Shown piece after piece: positions 38,467-47,221 of a stretch of DNA of 61,451 bases. The stretch is taken from contig CACMTN010000011.1 in the NCBI GenBank assembly GCA_902616615.1, positions 1 through 61,451 on the forward strand. The letters run 5' to 3'. The notes under the pieces were generated by a model. It did no database searches. It saw only the letters and a program-made list of their open reading frames with translations, and was not told where the DNA came from. Positions within the stretch are counted from its first letter, which is position 1. Every line of letters begins with the position of its first letter. This stretch comes from an uncultured SAR116 cluster alpha proteobacterium (GTDB taxonomy: Bacteria; Pseudomonadota; Alphaproteobacteria; Puniceispirillales; Marisalimonadaceae). Made by a program: the position numbers and the translations under genes.

Positions 38467-39348
38467 ATGTCAAAAACAATTGCAATATTAATGCCTGGAG
38501 ATATGGGCCATGGATGCGGAAAAGCATTTAAAAATAATAATTTTAGAGTTGTAACTTGTTTAAGTCAAAGAAGTATTAGAACTAAAAAACTGGCTGAATT
38601 ATCCGGTTTTGAAGATTTAGGTACGATTGAAAATGTTGTTGAAAATTCTGATATCATATTATCAATACTGCCTCCTGAATTTGCTCTTCAACAAGCTAAA
38701 ATAGTCAACGATGTAATTTTAAAAAAAGAAAAACACATTACTTATGTTGATTGCAATGCTGTATCTCCTGAAACAGCATTAAAAATCAATGATTCAATAT
38801 CCTCTAAGTTTTGTAATTTTATAGATGGTGGTATCATTGGGTTCAATCCAATTGTAGAAAATGGACAAACAAGGTTGTATATATCTGGACCTAATACTCA
38901 ACCAGTTAAATTACTCCACAAAAAAGGATTTATAATAAAAGATTTAGGTTTAGAAATAGGTAAAGCTTCTGCAATGAAAATGGTTTATGCTAGCGCAACA
39001 AAAGGAACTTTTGCACTTCATGCAGCAGTTTTGACAACTGCTCATAAACTAGGTCTTACTTCTGAATATTTTGCTGAATTGGAATATAGCAAACCTGATA
39101 TATTATCAGCAATGGAAAGGATGGTTCCAAGAATTCCTCTTGATGCAGCAAGATGGGAGGGAGAAATGTTTGAAATTGCTAATACTTTTTCTGATGCTGG
39201 AGTTACCTCAAAATTTCACGAAGGTGCAGCCGACATAATGTCACTGGCAAATAAAACACCAATTGCTAGAGAGACTAGAGAAACAGTTGATGAAACAAGA
39301 TCTTTGAATGATGTACTTGATATGTATGTAAATGCAATTAAAAAATAA
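38467..39348 (+). CDS. NAD(P)-binding dehydrogenase with DUF1932 C-terminal domain
   Basis: This 293-residue protein starts with a beta-hydroxyacid-dehydrogenase-type Rossmann domain (IAILMPGDMGHGCGKAF, residues 5-21; ILSILPPEFALQQA near 67; FIDGGIIGFNP near 118). It has the DUF1932 C-terminal helical domain with KMVYASATKGTFALHAA near 170. In related enzymes the lysine of that helix (here in SAMKMVYAS) is catalytic. The substrate is unknown; 6-phosphogluconate-dehydrogenase-like names in databases are only structural. The following genes encode two transporters, so it may act on an imported organic acid. Confidence 0.85.
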   Translation: MSKTIAILMPGDMGHGCGKAFKNNNFRVVTCLSQRSIRTKKLAELSGFEDLGTIENVVENSDIILSILPPEFALQQAKIVNDVILKKEKHITYVDCNAVSPETALKINDSISSKFCNFIDGGIIGFNPIVENGQTRLYISGPNTQPVKLLHKKGFIIKDLGLEIGKASAMKMVYASATKGTFALHAAVLTTAHKLGLTSEYFAELEYSKPDILSAMERMVPRIPLDAARWEGEMFEIANTFSDAGVTSKFHEGAADIMSLANKTPIARETRETVDETRSLNDVLDMYVNAIKK

Positions 39349-39369
39349 AATATAAAAACACTTGTAAAT

Positions 39370-39414
39370 TAGTTAACAAATGAAGTAAATCACTAACATG
39401 TTTCTTGTTAACAA
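39370..39414. repeat. Paired GTTAAC boxes flanking the MFS start codon
   Basis: TAGTTAACAA (39370-39379) and a perfect 10-bp palindrome TTGTTAACAA (39405-39414) lie 35 bp apart centre to centre, one just upstream of and one just inside the MFS gene. They could be paired operator sites about three helical turns apart. GTTAACAA and TTGTTAAC can also pair as an 8-bp RNA stem with the start codon in the loop. No regulator is known to match. Confidence 0.35.
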
Positions 39415-40675
39415 AAAATTTTTCGAAGCTACAAAAGATAAATTCTTCTACGGCTGGGTAATTGTTGGAATCGGGAGTCTTGGTATTTTTACGAGTGGCG
39501 CAGGACAATCTCATACCTTTAGTCCTTTTATACCAGTAATATCTCAAGATCTTAAAATTTCCAGTACATCAATTACTACTGCTTATATGATAGCAACTTT
39601 ATTTGCTGCTTTTCTATTGCCAAAAATGGGAAAATTAGTTGACAAATACGGACCAAGAAAAATTTTAATATATACCGTCTTACTCCTTGGAATTGGATGT
39701 ATGATTTTTGGAGCTGCATCAAACTTTCTAATGTTGGCCATCGCATTTGGATTTTTAAGATTTTTTGGGCAAGGCTCTCTAATGCTTGGTTCTGCGAATA
39801 TTATAACTCAGTGGTTTGATAAGAAAAGAGGGTTTGCACTTGGATTAATGGGTTTAGGGTTTGCTATTTCTATGGGTTTACATCCATATATCTCTGACTT
39901 TTTAATTTCAAATTACGGATGGAGAATGGCATGGGTTATTCTAGGTTTGTCTACATGGTTGATTATGTTACCATCATTAATTTTCTTAGCAATAGATAAA
40001 CCTGAAGATGTAAGCATTAAACCAGATGGAATTTTAGAAAATAATAAAAAGAGTAAAAATAATGAAAAAATTTTTGGTCTCAATCTTGAAGAAGCCCTAA
40101 AGGAAAAAAGCTTCTACATACTTGCATTCTCATTTTTTTCTATATCTTCATTAGTAACTGCGCTTCATTTTTTTCAAGTTACAATTTTAAGTCAATACTT
40201 TGGAATGGCGAGTAGCACTGCAGCTGCTTTATTCTTACCAACAATGGTTTCGATGATTATCTTTATTCCTATTGCAGGTAAAATTTTAGACAGATTTGAA
40301 ACTCATAATATTATTGGAGTTGCGTTATTAATAACCACGGCTTCACTATTATCCATAACCTTTGCACGTGATACTACCTTTTCCATGATTTATGCGATCA
40401 TTTTTGGAATTAATAATGGATTTAATTTATCTTTATTTGGCTATATCTGGCCAAGGTATTTTGGAAGATTACATGTTGGTAGTATTCAAGGCACAGGTCA
40501 AATGATATTAGTTGTAGGGGCATCAATTGGCGCAATGCCGTTCGCAATATCAATGGATCTTGGTTATGACTTAATTACAACTATAAGACTTTCTGCATTA
40601 TATCCTTTTCTCTCAGCATTTTTATGTTTTTTCTTTTTAAGAGAAAGTAAAAAACTTACACAAATGAAGAAATAA
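39398..40675 (+). CDS. MFS transporter (oxalate:formate antiporter-like)
   Basis: This 425-residue protein has twelve helices. It begins with FYGWVIVGIGSLGIFTSGAGQS near residue 19, then MAKLVDKYGPRK-type loop GKLVDKYGPRKI near 85, RFFGQGSLMLGSANIITQWF near 125 and GLHPYISDFLI. The R-x-x-GQG and W-F-x-K-K-R-G-x-A-x-G features recall the OFA/monocarboxylate group, which moves small organic anions. A hydrophilic loop with many Asn and Lys separates the halves near residues 205-230. Two GTTAAC boxes flank its start codon. Substrate unknown; the dehydrogenase ahead may share it. Confidence 0.85.
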   Translation: MFLVNKKFFEATKDKFFYGWVIVGIGSLGIFTSGAGQSHTFSPFIPVISQDLKISSTSITTAYMIATLFAAFLLPKMGKLVDKYGPRKILIYTVLLLGIGCMIFGAASNFLMLAIAFGFLRFFGQGSLMLGSANIITQWFDKKRGFALGLMGLGFAISMGLHPYISDFLISNYGWRMAWVILGLSTWLIMLPSLIFLAIDKPEDVSIKPDGILENNKKSKNNEKIFGLNLEEALKEKSFYILAFSFFSISSLVTALHFFQVTILSQYFGMASSTAAALFLPTMVSMIIFIPIAGKILDRFETHNIIGVALLITTASLLSITFARDTTFSMIYAIIFGINNGFNLSLFGYIWPRYFGRLHVGSIQGTGQMILVVGASIGAMPFAISMDLGYDLITTIRLSALYPFLSAFLCFFFLRESKKLTQMKK

Positions 40676-40680
40676 ATTAA

Positions 40681-41568
40681 TTGAATTTAGTAACCATTTA
40701 TAAAAATACTTCTAATAATTTTAAAGCCATCCTAGCAATGATTTTGGCTGTATTTTGCGTAACTATTATGAGCGTTCAAGCTAAATTAGTAGGTATTGAA
40801 TACCATGCTGTACAGATTACATTTGCAAGAGCCATGGTTGTAATAATTCTTTTATTACCTCTAATTTACAAACTAGGAGGCATAAAATTTTTAAAAACAA
40901 ATAAGCCTTATCTTCATTTCTTTAGAAGCTTGGCGGGACTTACTGGGAACATAATGTTTTTTTTAGCCTTTCAAAGATTGCCCGTTGCAGATGTTACAGT
41001 AATATCTCAAGCAGTACCAATTTTTTCATGTATTTTTGCAATAATCTTTCTCAACGAAATAATAGGGTGGCGAAGATGGTTGGCCATTTTAATTGGATTT
41101 GGTGGGGTAGTAATTGCAATAAACCCTACTGGCTCCACAGCTATTGCTTCAATTTATGCCTTAATAGGCACTTTAATGTGGTCTACTACTATTATTTTTT
41201 TAAGATTACTAGGGACAACTGAACATCCTGTAAAAACAGTCTTTTACTTTATGTTAGTGAGTTTTATTCTAACTTCTTTTTTTCAACCATTTTTGTGGAA
41301 AGAACCTTCATTAAGAGTTATTTTGTTATTTATTGGACTAGGTGTATCAGCTTTTTTAACACAATTGTTAATGACTTACGCATTACAAAAAGCACCTGCT
41401 TCAATTGTAAGTCCATTTAATTATACAGGAATTGTATGGGCAATTATTTTTGATTACTTGATATGGAACTCGCATCCAATAATTTCTACAATTGTAGGGG
41501 GATTTATTATAACAATTTCAGGTATATATATCTTTAAAAGAGAGGCTAAAATAAAATCAATTAAATAA
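40681..41568 (+). CDS. EamA/DMT-family transporter
   Basis: This 295-residue protein has ten helices arranged as two EamA repeats. Repeat 1 starts FKAILAMILAVFCVTIM near residue 14, with FARAMVVIILLLPLI and FLAFQRLPVADVTVISQAVP. Repeat 2 starts ALIGTLMWSTTIIFLR near 163, with YALQKAPASIVSPFNY near 240. The TTG start at 40681 gives the usual N-terminus, though the ribosome-binding site is weak. An ATG at 40738 would cut off helix 1. The gene follows the MFS transporter by 5 bp and overlaps the convergent MFS gene by 12 bp. Substrates of such exporters are rarely predictable. Confidence 0.87.
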   Translation: MNLVTIYKNTSNNFKAILAMILAVFCVTIMSVQAKLVGIEYHAVQITFARAMVVIILLLPLIYKLGGIKFLKTNKPYLHFFRSLAGLTGNIMFFLAFQRLPVADVTVISQAVPIFSCIFAIIFLNEIIGWRRWLAILIGFGGVVIAINPTGSTAIASIYALIGTLMWSTTIIFLRLLGTTEHPVKTVFYFMLVSFILTSFFQPFLWKEPSLRVILLFIGLGVSAFLTQLLMTYALQKAPASIVSPFNYTGIVWAIIFDYLIWNSHPIISTIVGGFIITISGIYIFKREAKIKSIK

Positions 41569-42759
41569 ATTTTTTTTAAATTTAAAGTATAAAATCAATT
41601 TAAATATGAAATAACCAATAATTGGCATTATTATAAGACCATTACTTAAAGGAGTGAATTCACCCACAAATCCTAAAATTATTCCTCCAACTGTTAATGA
41701 TCCAAAAGAAATACTTGACCACCAAGTTAAGACTCTAGCCCTATAAACTTCTTCTACTTCTAATTGGATAATTGTTTGAGTTCCAATACCAACTGCCGTT
41801 GTAGTAAAACCGACTACTGTAAAAAATATGGCCATTGTATAAACTTCTGAAATAAAGCCAATAATACAGCTTATTATCAGACCAAGCATTAACATTGATA
41901 CTAATTTAGTTTCAATTTTACTTTTATTACTATTTCTAAAACCTATCCAAATTGACGCCAATAAGGCCCCAATACCCGCAGTAGTTGTAATTAAAGATAA
42001 TCCAAAACTCCCTTGTTTTAATATTTCTCCTGCAATTGTTGGTTGAATTTCAAGCATCCCTCTGACAAAAAAGGCGCTTACAAAAACAACAAATAAACTT
42101 TTTAGAATAATGGGGGTCCTTAACGCAAATTTTCCACCTTCCAAAAATCTATGAAAAAAATTTCCTTGTAAAACTTCTTTCTTAATCCTTGTTCTTAAGG
42201 GCATATAAATTAAGACTGGAATCAATGGAAGATAAGTTAATGCAGCAATCAAAAAAGTTACTTCAAGATTAAAAAAAGCTATCAATCCTCCAGCAAAAGC
42301 AGGACCAACAACTCTTGATCCATTAAAGGATGCAGAATTTAGACCTACAGCACTAGAGAGTAATTTTTTTGGAACAACAATAGAGACAAAAACTAATCTT
42401 ACAGGGTGATAACAAGCACTTAATAAACCTTGTAAAACAGACAAAAAAGCTAAAGTAAATAGTGTGTGTTGATCTAAATATTGTAAGAACCAAATTAATA
42501 TTCCAATTAAAAACATTAATATTTTTAATATTACACTTGCTACCCTCATATTCCAATTTTCTGCAAATACAGCAAAAAATGGTCCTAATACTCCTGCAGG
42601 TGCCATAAGAGCTAAAGTTACAAAACTTGTCCAAAATGTAGATTCTGTAATTTCCCAAGTAAGCCAACCAACTCCAATTTTTTGTATCCAAAGCCCAAAA
42701 AGAGAAACCGTATTACTAAAAAAATATAAGCTAAATGATCTATTTGATAATGCATTCAT
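41557..42759 (-). CDS. MFS transporter, EntS/MFS_3 type
   Basis: This 400-residue protein has about eleven to twelve helices. NRSFSLYFFSNTVSLFGLWIQ opens it, and GVGWLTWEITES (about 29) and SACYHPVRLVFVSIVVPKKL near 120 match the MFS_3 (enterobactin exporter-like) group, as does the loop SSAVGLNSASFNGSRVVGPA. Members export siderophores, drugs or unknown metabolites. Its start overlaps the stop of the upstream hydrolase by 4 bp (ATGA), so the two are translated together. Its end overlaps the EamA gene from the other strand. Confidence 0.85.
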   Translation of the reverse strand: MNALSNRSFSLYFFSNTVSLFGLWIQKIGVGWLTWEITESTFWTSFVTLALMAPAGVLGPFFAVFAENWNMRVASVILKILMFLIGILIWFLQYLDQHTLFTLAFLSVLQGLLSACYHPVRLVFVSIVVPKKLLSSAVGLNSASFNGSRVVGPAFAGGLIAFFNLEVTFLIAALTYLPLIPVLIYMPLRTRIKKEVLQGNFFHRFLEGGKFALRTPIILKSLFVVFVSAFFVRGMLEIQPTIAGEILKQGSFGLSLITTTAGIGALLASIWIGFRNSNKSKIETKLVSMLMLGLIISCIIGFISEVYTMAIFFTVVGFTTTAVGIGTQTIIQLEVEEVYRARVLTWWSSISFGSLTVGGIILGFVGEFTPLSNGLIIMPIIGYFIFKLILYFKFKKNLFN

Positions 42760-43583
42760 GAATTAAAAAAAGTTTCTATAGCTTCGTTAAAGTCAGATGA
42801 GTTTTCACAATAAGGTGCGTGGCCAACATTTGAAAGCTCTAATACTTTTGCATGAGGTAATGATTGTTGTAATCTATTAGAACGATCTTTTGATACAACA
42901 ATATCTTTTGAACCTTTTAATATAAGACATGGTTGATTAACTTTTAACAAACTAGTTGAAGTATCAAGTGTTTGCATAGCCATTCCACCTGACATTATGG
43001 AACCTTCTGTAATTTCTTCACTAATAATAGATAAGAAACTGAATATTTCTTTATCTTTCAATTCAGGCAACATCTTTTTAATTCTTAATTTACCAAATTC
43101 TTCATTAGACAACTTTTTTCTTTCTTCAAGTCTTTGACTATAGGGTTTCCTTAAAGGGCTCTGAGGCGTTAATGCATAACCTTTATGAGTACATGACAAA
43201 ACTAATTTATTTACACTATCGGAAAAGTCAGCTGAAACAATTTGAGCTAACATGCCACCCATCGAGTGACCTACTAAGTCAAATTTCTTAATTCCTAAAT
43301 TTGTTAGTAAGTTATTCACTAGCTTTGCAATCTCAAACATATTTAAATCCGCAGCATCTGATTTTCCAAAACCAGGTGCATCAATTGCAATTACTGACCT
43401 TTTATCTCTAAAATGTAAAAATTGAAAAGCCCAACTTTTGCTATTCCCGTTAAAACCATGCAAGAATACAATTGGTATATTATCATCAAATTTATTGATC
43501 CTAAAAGATGTTTTTAAATTATATTCTTTATCGCTAAATATTTGTAATTCGGGAAGTTTTTTCAAAATTTCTAAGTGGTTCAA
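42756..43583 (-). CDS. Alpha/beta hydrolase
   Basis: This 275-residue hydrolase has a complete triad in the usual order: nucleophile elbow GHSMGGM near residue 108, acid in LKGSKDIVV near 222, and base in NVGHAPYCE near 253. The oxyanion turn is FLHGFNGNSKSW near 40. A cap-domain insertion (about 130-190) is helical and charged. It resembles the esterase/3-oxoadipate enol-lactonase/haloperoxidase group. The substrate is unknown. It is co-translated with the MFS_3 exporter behind it and faces the peptide-binding protein gene divergently. Confidence 0.87.
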   Translation of the reverse strand: MNHLEILKKLPELQIFSDKEYNLKTSFRINKFDDNIPIVFLHGFNGNSKSWAFQFLHFRDKRSVIAIDAPGFGKSDAADLNMFEIAKLVNNLLTNLGIKKFDLVGHSMGGMLAQIVSADFSDSVNKLVLSCTHKGYALTPQSPLRKPYSQRLEERKKLSNEEFGKLRIKKMLPELKDKEIFSFLSIISEEITEGSIMSGGMAMQTLDTSTSLLKVNQPCLILKGSKDIVVSKDRSNRLQQSLPHAKVLELSNVGHAPYCENSSDFNEAIETFFNS

Positions 43584-43714
43584 TGTCTCCTCCTATAATT
43601 ACTTTTTATAATAAAAAAAACAAAAAAGATTTAATTATATAAATTTATTTTATCTTTTGACTCTATGTTATTTTTAATTCAATGTTTTTTTAAGGATATT
43701 TTAGGAGAGTAAAA

Positions 43715-45304
43715 ATGAAATTAATCAACAGACTTTTTATTATTTTGATAAGTTGTCTTTTATCAAGTGTTGCACTGGCAAAAGACCTCACTGTTGGATT
43801 GAAATCAGAGCCCAGCTCTATTGATCCACATTATCATAATCTTGGTCCAAATAATGCATTTGCTACCCATATTTATGGGACATTAGTTGGGTCAGACGAA
43901 AACCAACAACATTATCCAGATTTAGCTACTTCGTGGAAACCTATCAATGACACCACTTGGGAGTTTAAGCTCAGAAAAGGTGTAAAGTTTCATGACGGAA
44001 GTGATTTTACTGCAGATGATGTTCTCTTTACGGCTCAAAGAGCACAAAATGTTCCAAAATCTCCATCAGGTTTTGGTACTTACTTAAAGGGAAAAGAATT
44101 TATTAAAATTGATAGTCATACAATTCACATAAAAACAAAGAAACCCTATCCTTTGATGCCAAATGATATCATGACAGTTAAAATTATATCAAAGAAAAAT
44201 GGAGAAGGCGCAACCACAGCTGACTATAATAGTGGTAAAGCAGCAATTGGTACTGGTCCTTATAAGTTTGTAGAGTGGGTGCCAGGAGATAAAATAGTAT
44301 TAAAAGCTAACGAAAATTATCATGGTGCAGGTACTGGAGCGCCTAAATACAAAAATATTTTATTTAAGCCAATTAAATCTGGTCCCGCAAGAATTGCAGC
44401 ACTATTAGCTAAGGATGTAGATTTTATAGATAATGTACCTCCTTTAAATGTTGCAAAAATGAAAAAAAATCCAACTATTAAGTTAAATAGCGGATCTTCT
44501 AATAGAGTGATTTATCTTCATATGGACCAATTTAGAGAGGATTCACCTCATATTACAGCAATAGGTGGTGGTAAAATTAAAAACCCTCTAATGGATGTCA
44601 GGGTCAGAAAAGCTCTTTCTTTAGCAATTAATCGTGATGCAATGGTTTCAAAAGTGATGGAAGGTATTGCTGTAAAAGCAGGCCAATTATTACCAGCAGG
44701 TTTCCATGGTGTCTCAGGTAAAATGAAACCAGATCCATATGATCCAGAAGCTGCAAAAAAGTTATTAGCAGATGCTGGATATGGAAACGGTTTTGAAATG
44801 ACTATCCATGGTCCAAATGATAGATACATCAATGATGCAAAAATTGCTGAGGCACTTGCACAGATGTTCTCAAGGATAGGTATTAAAGCAAAAGTTGAAA
44901 CAATGCCAAAAGCTGTTTACTTCAAAAGAGCATCAAGAGGTGGTCCAAATAAGAGCCCTGAATTTAGTTTTATGGTCCTTGGTTGGGGTGCTGGTTCTGG
45001 AGAAGCATCATCTCCATTAAGAGCTTTATTACATACTTATGACAAATCTATTGGTATGGGTAGAGCGAATAGAGGAAGACATTCTGATCCAGTTGTTGAT
45101 AAGCTAATTCAAGAGGCGCTTGGAACAGTTGACTCAGACGCCAGAGGTAAACTTTTAGCTGAAGCTACCGAAGTGGCAGTTGGTAAAAACTATGGTGTTA
45201 TTCCAATTCATTATCAAATGAATACTTGGGCTGCAAAATCTTCTTGTAGCTACACTCCAAGAACTGATGAAAGAACAATAGCAACATATTTAAATTGTAA
45301 ATAA
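43715..45304 (+). CDS. Peptide-type ABC transporter substrate-binding protein (family 5)
   Basis: This periplasmic protein of 529 residues has a signal peptide (about 1-22, ending VALAKD) and a family-5 fold: VGLKSEPSSIDPHYHNLGPN near 26, PDLATSWKPINDTTWEFKLR near 68, GVKFHDGSDFTADDVLFTA near 90 and DVRVRKALSLAINRDAMV near 292. AGGAGAG stands 5 nt upstream of the ATG. Such proteins bind di- and oligopeptides, opines or glycosides. The surrounding deacylases hint at acylated amino acids or peptides. It is separated from the permease genes by a strong hairpin. Confidence 0.95.
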   Translation: MKLINRLFIILISCLLSSVALAKDLTVGLKSEPSSIDPHYHNLGPNNAFATHIYGTLVGSDENQQHYPDLATSWKPINDTTWEFKLRKGVKFHDGSDFTADDVLFTAQRAQNVPKSPSGFGTYLKGKEFIKIDSHTIHIKTKKPYPLMPNDIMTVKIISKKNGEGATTADYNSGKAAIGTGPYKFVEWVPGDKIVLKANENYHGAGTGAPKYKNILFKPIKSGPARIAALLAKDVDFIDNVPPLNVAKMKKNPTIKLNSGSSNRVIYLHMDQFREDSPHITAIGGGKIKNPLMDVRVRKALSLAINRDAMVSKVMEGIAVKAGQLLPAGFHGVSGKMKPDPYDPEAAKKLLADAGYGNGFEMTIHGPNDRYINDAKIAEALAQMFSRIGIKAKVETMPKAVYFKRASRGGPNKSPEFSFMVLGWGAGSGEASSPLRALLHTYDKSIGMGRANRGRHSDPVVDKLIQEALGTVDSDARGKLLAEATEVAVGKNYGVIPIHYQMNTWAAKSSCSYTPRTDERTIATYLNCK

Positions 45305-45313
45305 GTTATAACC

Positions 45314-45345
45314 TAAGAACCAGAGCAGGTTTGCTCTGGTTCTTA
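45314..45345 (+). terminator. Hairpin between binding-protein and permease genes
   Basis: A perfect 14-bp inverted repeat (45314-45327 and 45332-45345) closes a 4-nt GGTT loop and is followed by TTATTATT. The arm contains AACCAGAGCA, making this the most GC-rich hairpin in the window. It lies 10 bp after the binding-protein stop and 19 bp before the permease start. It is probably a partial terminator or mRNA-stabilising structure that lets the binding protein be made in excess over the membrane parts. Confidence 0.8.
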
Positions 45346-45363
45346 TTATTAAAGAATTCTAAA

Positions 45364-46341
45364 ATGACAGCATTTATTTGTACAAGATTCGCTCAAAGTA
45401 TACTTGTTTTATTTATTATGTCTCTTTTGGTTTTTGGAGGTGTAAATCTAGTAGGTGATCCTGTAGAAATGCTAATTAATCCTGAAGCCGATCAAGCCGA
45501 AGTAGAAAGAGTTATCCGCGAACTTGGGCTAGATAGACCTGTAACAGAACAATATTGGTATTTTTTAGTAAACGCCTTTAAAGGGGATTTAGGAAGCTCA
45601 TTTATTTTTGGAGAACCTGCCCTAAAGTTAATAATCCAGAGAATGCCGGCCACATTAGAACTGGCCTTGTTCTCATTATTTATATCCTTAATTATAGCAA
45701 TACCTTTAGGAATATACGCAGGATATAACCCTGACAGCAAAGCAAGTAAGGTTATTATGGCAGGTTCTATCTTAGGCTTTTCTATGCCAACATTTTGGGT
45801 TGGTATTATATTTATCATGATATTTGCTGTTCAACTTGGATGGTTGCCATCAACTGGTAGAGGTGAGATTGGAACCTTTATGGGCATAAATAGTTCTTTG
45901 TTTACTCTAAATGGACTATCTCATGTTTTTTTACCTGCACTAAATTTGGCGTTATTTAAAATTTCTTCAGTCATACGTCTAACACGAGCCGGAACAAGAG
46001 AAATAATTCTTCAAGATTATATTACGTTTGCTAGGTCTAAGGGAATTTCTGAAAAAAGAGTTGTATTGATACATGTTTTGAAAAATATTTTAATTCCAAT
46101 TGTCACTGTTGTTGGCCTTGAATTTGGTTCCTTAATCGCCTTCTCAACAGTTACTGAAACTGTGTTCGCATGGCCTGGGATGGGAAAGTTAATAATTGAT
46201 TCAATTTATAATCTTGATCGTCCAGTTATTGTTGCATACTTAATGATCATTGTAACATTTTTCGTATTTTTAAACTTAATTGTCGATATAATATATACGT
46301 TCTTAGATCCACGAGTAAGAATTAAAGGGGATCATCAATGA
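45364..46341 (+). CDS. Peptide ABC transporter permease, DppB type
   Basis: This inner-membrane permease of 325 residues has six helices. I start it at ATG 45364; a TTG at 45331 in the same frame falls inside the terminator hairpin. Typical DppB features are MTAFICTRFAQSILVLFIMS at the start, LGLDRPVTEQYWYFL near 50, LGSSFIFGEPALKLI, the EAA loop with YITFARSKGISEKRVVLIHV near 220 that contacts the ATPase, and VETVFAWPGMGKL-type TETVFAWPGMGKLIIDSI near 265. It overlaps dppC by 4 bp (ATGA). Confidence 0.94.
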   Translation: MTAFICTRFAQSILVLFIMSLLVFGGVNLVGDPVEMLINPEADQAEVERVIRELGLDRPVTEQYWYFLVNAFKGDLGSSFIFGEPALKLIIQRMPATLELALFSLFISLIIAIPLGIYAGYNPDSKASKVIMAGSILGFSMPTFWVGIIFIMIFAVQLGWLPSTGRGEIGTFMGINSSLFTLNGLSHVFLPALNLALFKISSVIRLTRAGTREIILQDYITFARSKGISEKRVVLIHVLKNILIPIVTVVGLEFGSLIAFSTVTETVFAWPGMGKLIIDSIYNLDRPVIVAYLMIIVTFFVFLNLIVDIIYTFLDPRVRIKGDHQ

Positions 46342-47216
46342 ACCCAAAATTAAGAAAATTTATAGAATTCTGTAAAGATTTTTCTTCAAACAAGGTTGCT
46401 CTTGTCGCTTTTTTTATTTTTTTACTTATTCTATTCGTAGCAATATTTGCACCTTTAGTATCTCCGACTGATCCTTACGATCTCAATACTGTTAGTATTA
46501 TGAATAGTAGGTTACCACCATTTTCAGAAGATTTTTCTGGTAATTATTTTTTACTTGGTACTGATGGCGCAGGCAGAGACATGGTTTCAGCTATATTCTA
46601 TGGATTGAGGGTAAGTTTAGGAGTTGGCGTTCTATCAGGTATTTTTGCTCTGATAATAGGTTCATTTTTTGGAATTTCTGCAGCTTTTTTTGGCGGTAGA
46701 TACGAGTCATTAATTATGAGAATTGTGGACATTCAGCTAAGCTTTCCATCTATTTTAGTTGCTTTAATTATCTTAGCTGCTTTTGGAAAAGGTGTTGAAA
46801 AAACTATCATTGCTCTAATTTTAGTACAGTGGGCTTATTATGCTAGAACAGCACGATCAAGTGCTCTAGTTGAAATAAATAAAGAATATGTTGATGCTGC
46901 TAGATGTTTAGCATTCGGAAACACACGAATAATGTTTAAACATATATTGCCTAACTGTATGGCTCCGTTAATTGTTGTCGGTACTTTGCAAACGGCACAC
47001 GCAATTTCTTTAGAAGCCACACTAAGTTTTTTGGGTTTAGGTCTTCCAATAACCGAACCTTCTTTGGGTCTTCTAATAGGAAATGGTTTTGAATATATGT
47101 ATAGTGGCGACTTTTGGATTAGCATATTTCCAGGCGTTGCATTACTTATAACTGTCGCTTCTATAAATTTAGTCGGAGATCATCTGCGGGATATGTTTAA
47201 CCCAAGGCTTCACTAA
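46338..47216 (+). CDS. Peptide ABC transporter permease, DppC type
   Basis: The second permease has 292 residues and six helices. FSSNKVALVAFFIFLLILFV is the first helix. LLGTDGAGRDMVSAIFYGLR near residue 72 is the DppC periplasmic signature. The cytoplasmic EAA loop reads EYVDAARCLAFGNTRIMFKH near 183, with LEATLSFLGLGLPITEPSLG near 228. It pairs with the permease just upstream. The ATPase for the complex is the fused gene on the other strand 1 kb away, an unusual split arrangement. Confidence 0.94.
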   Translation: MNPKLRKFIEFCKDFSSNKVALVAFFIFLLILFVAIFAPLVSPTDPYDLNTVSIMNSRLPPFSEDFSGNYFLLGTDGAGRDMVSAIFYGLRVSLGVGVLSGIFALIIGSFFGISAAFFGGRYESLIMRIVDIQLSFPSILVALIILAAFGKGVEKTIIALILVQWAYYARTARSSALVEINKEYVDAARCLAFGNTRIMFKHILPNCMAPLIVVGTLQTAHAISLEATLSFLGLGLPITEPSLGLLIGNGFEYMYSGDFWISIFPGVALLITVASINLVGDHLRDMFNPRLH

Positions 47217-47221
47217 AATTT

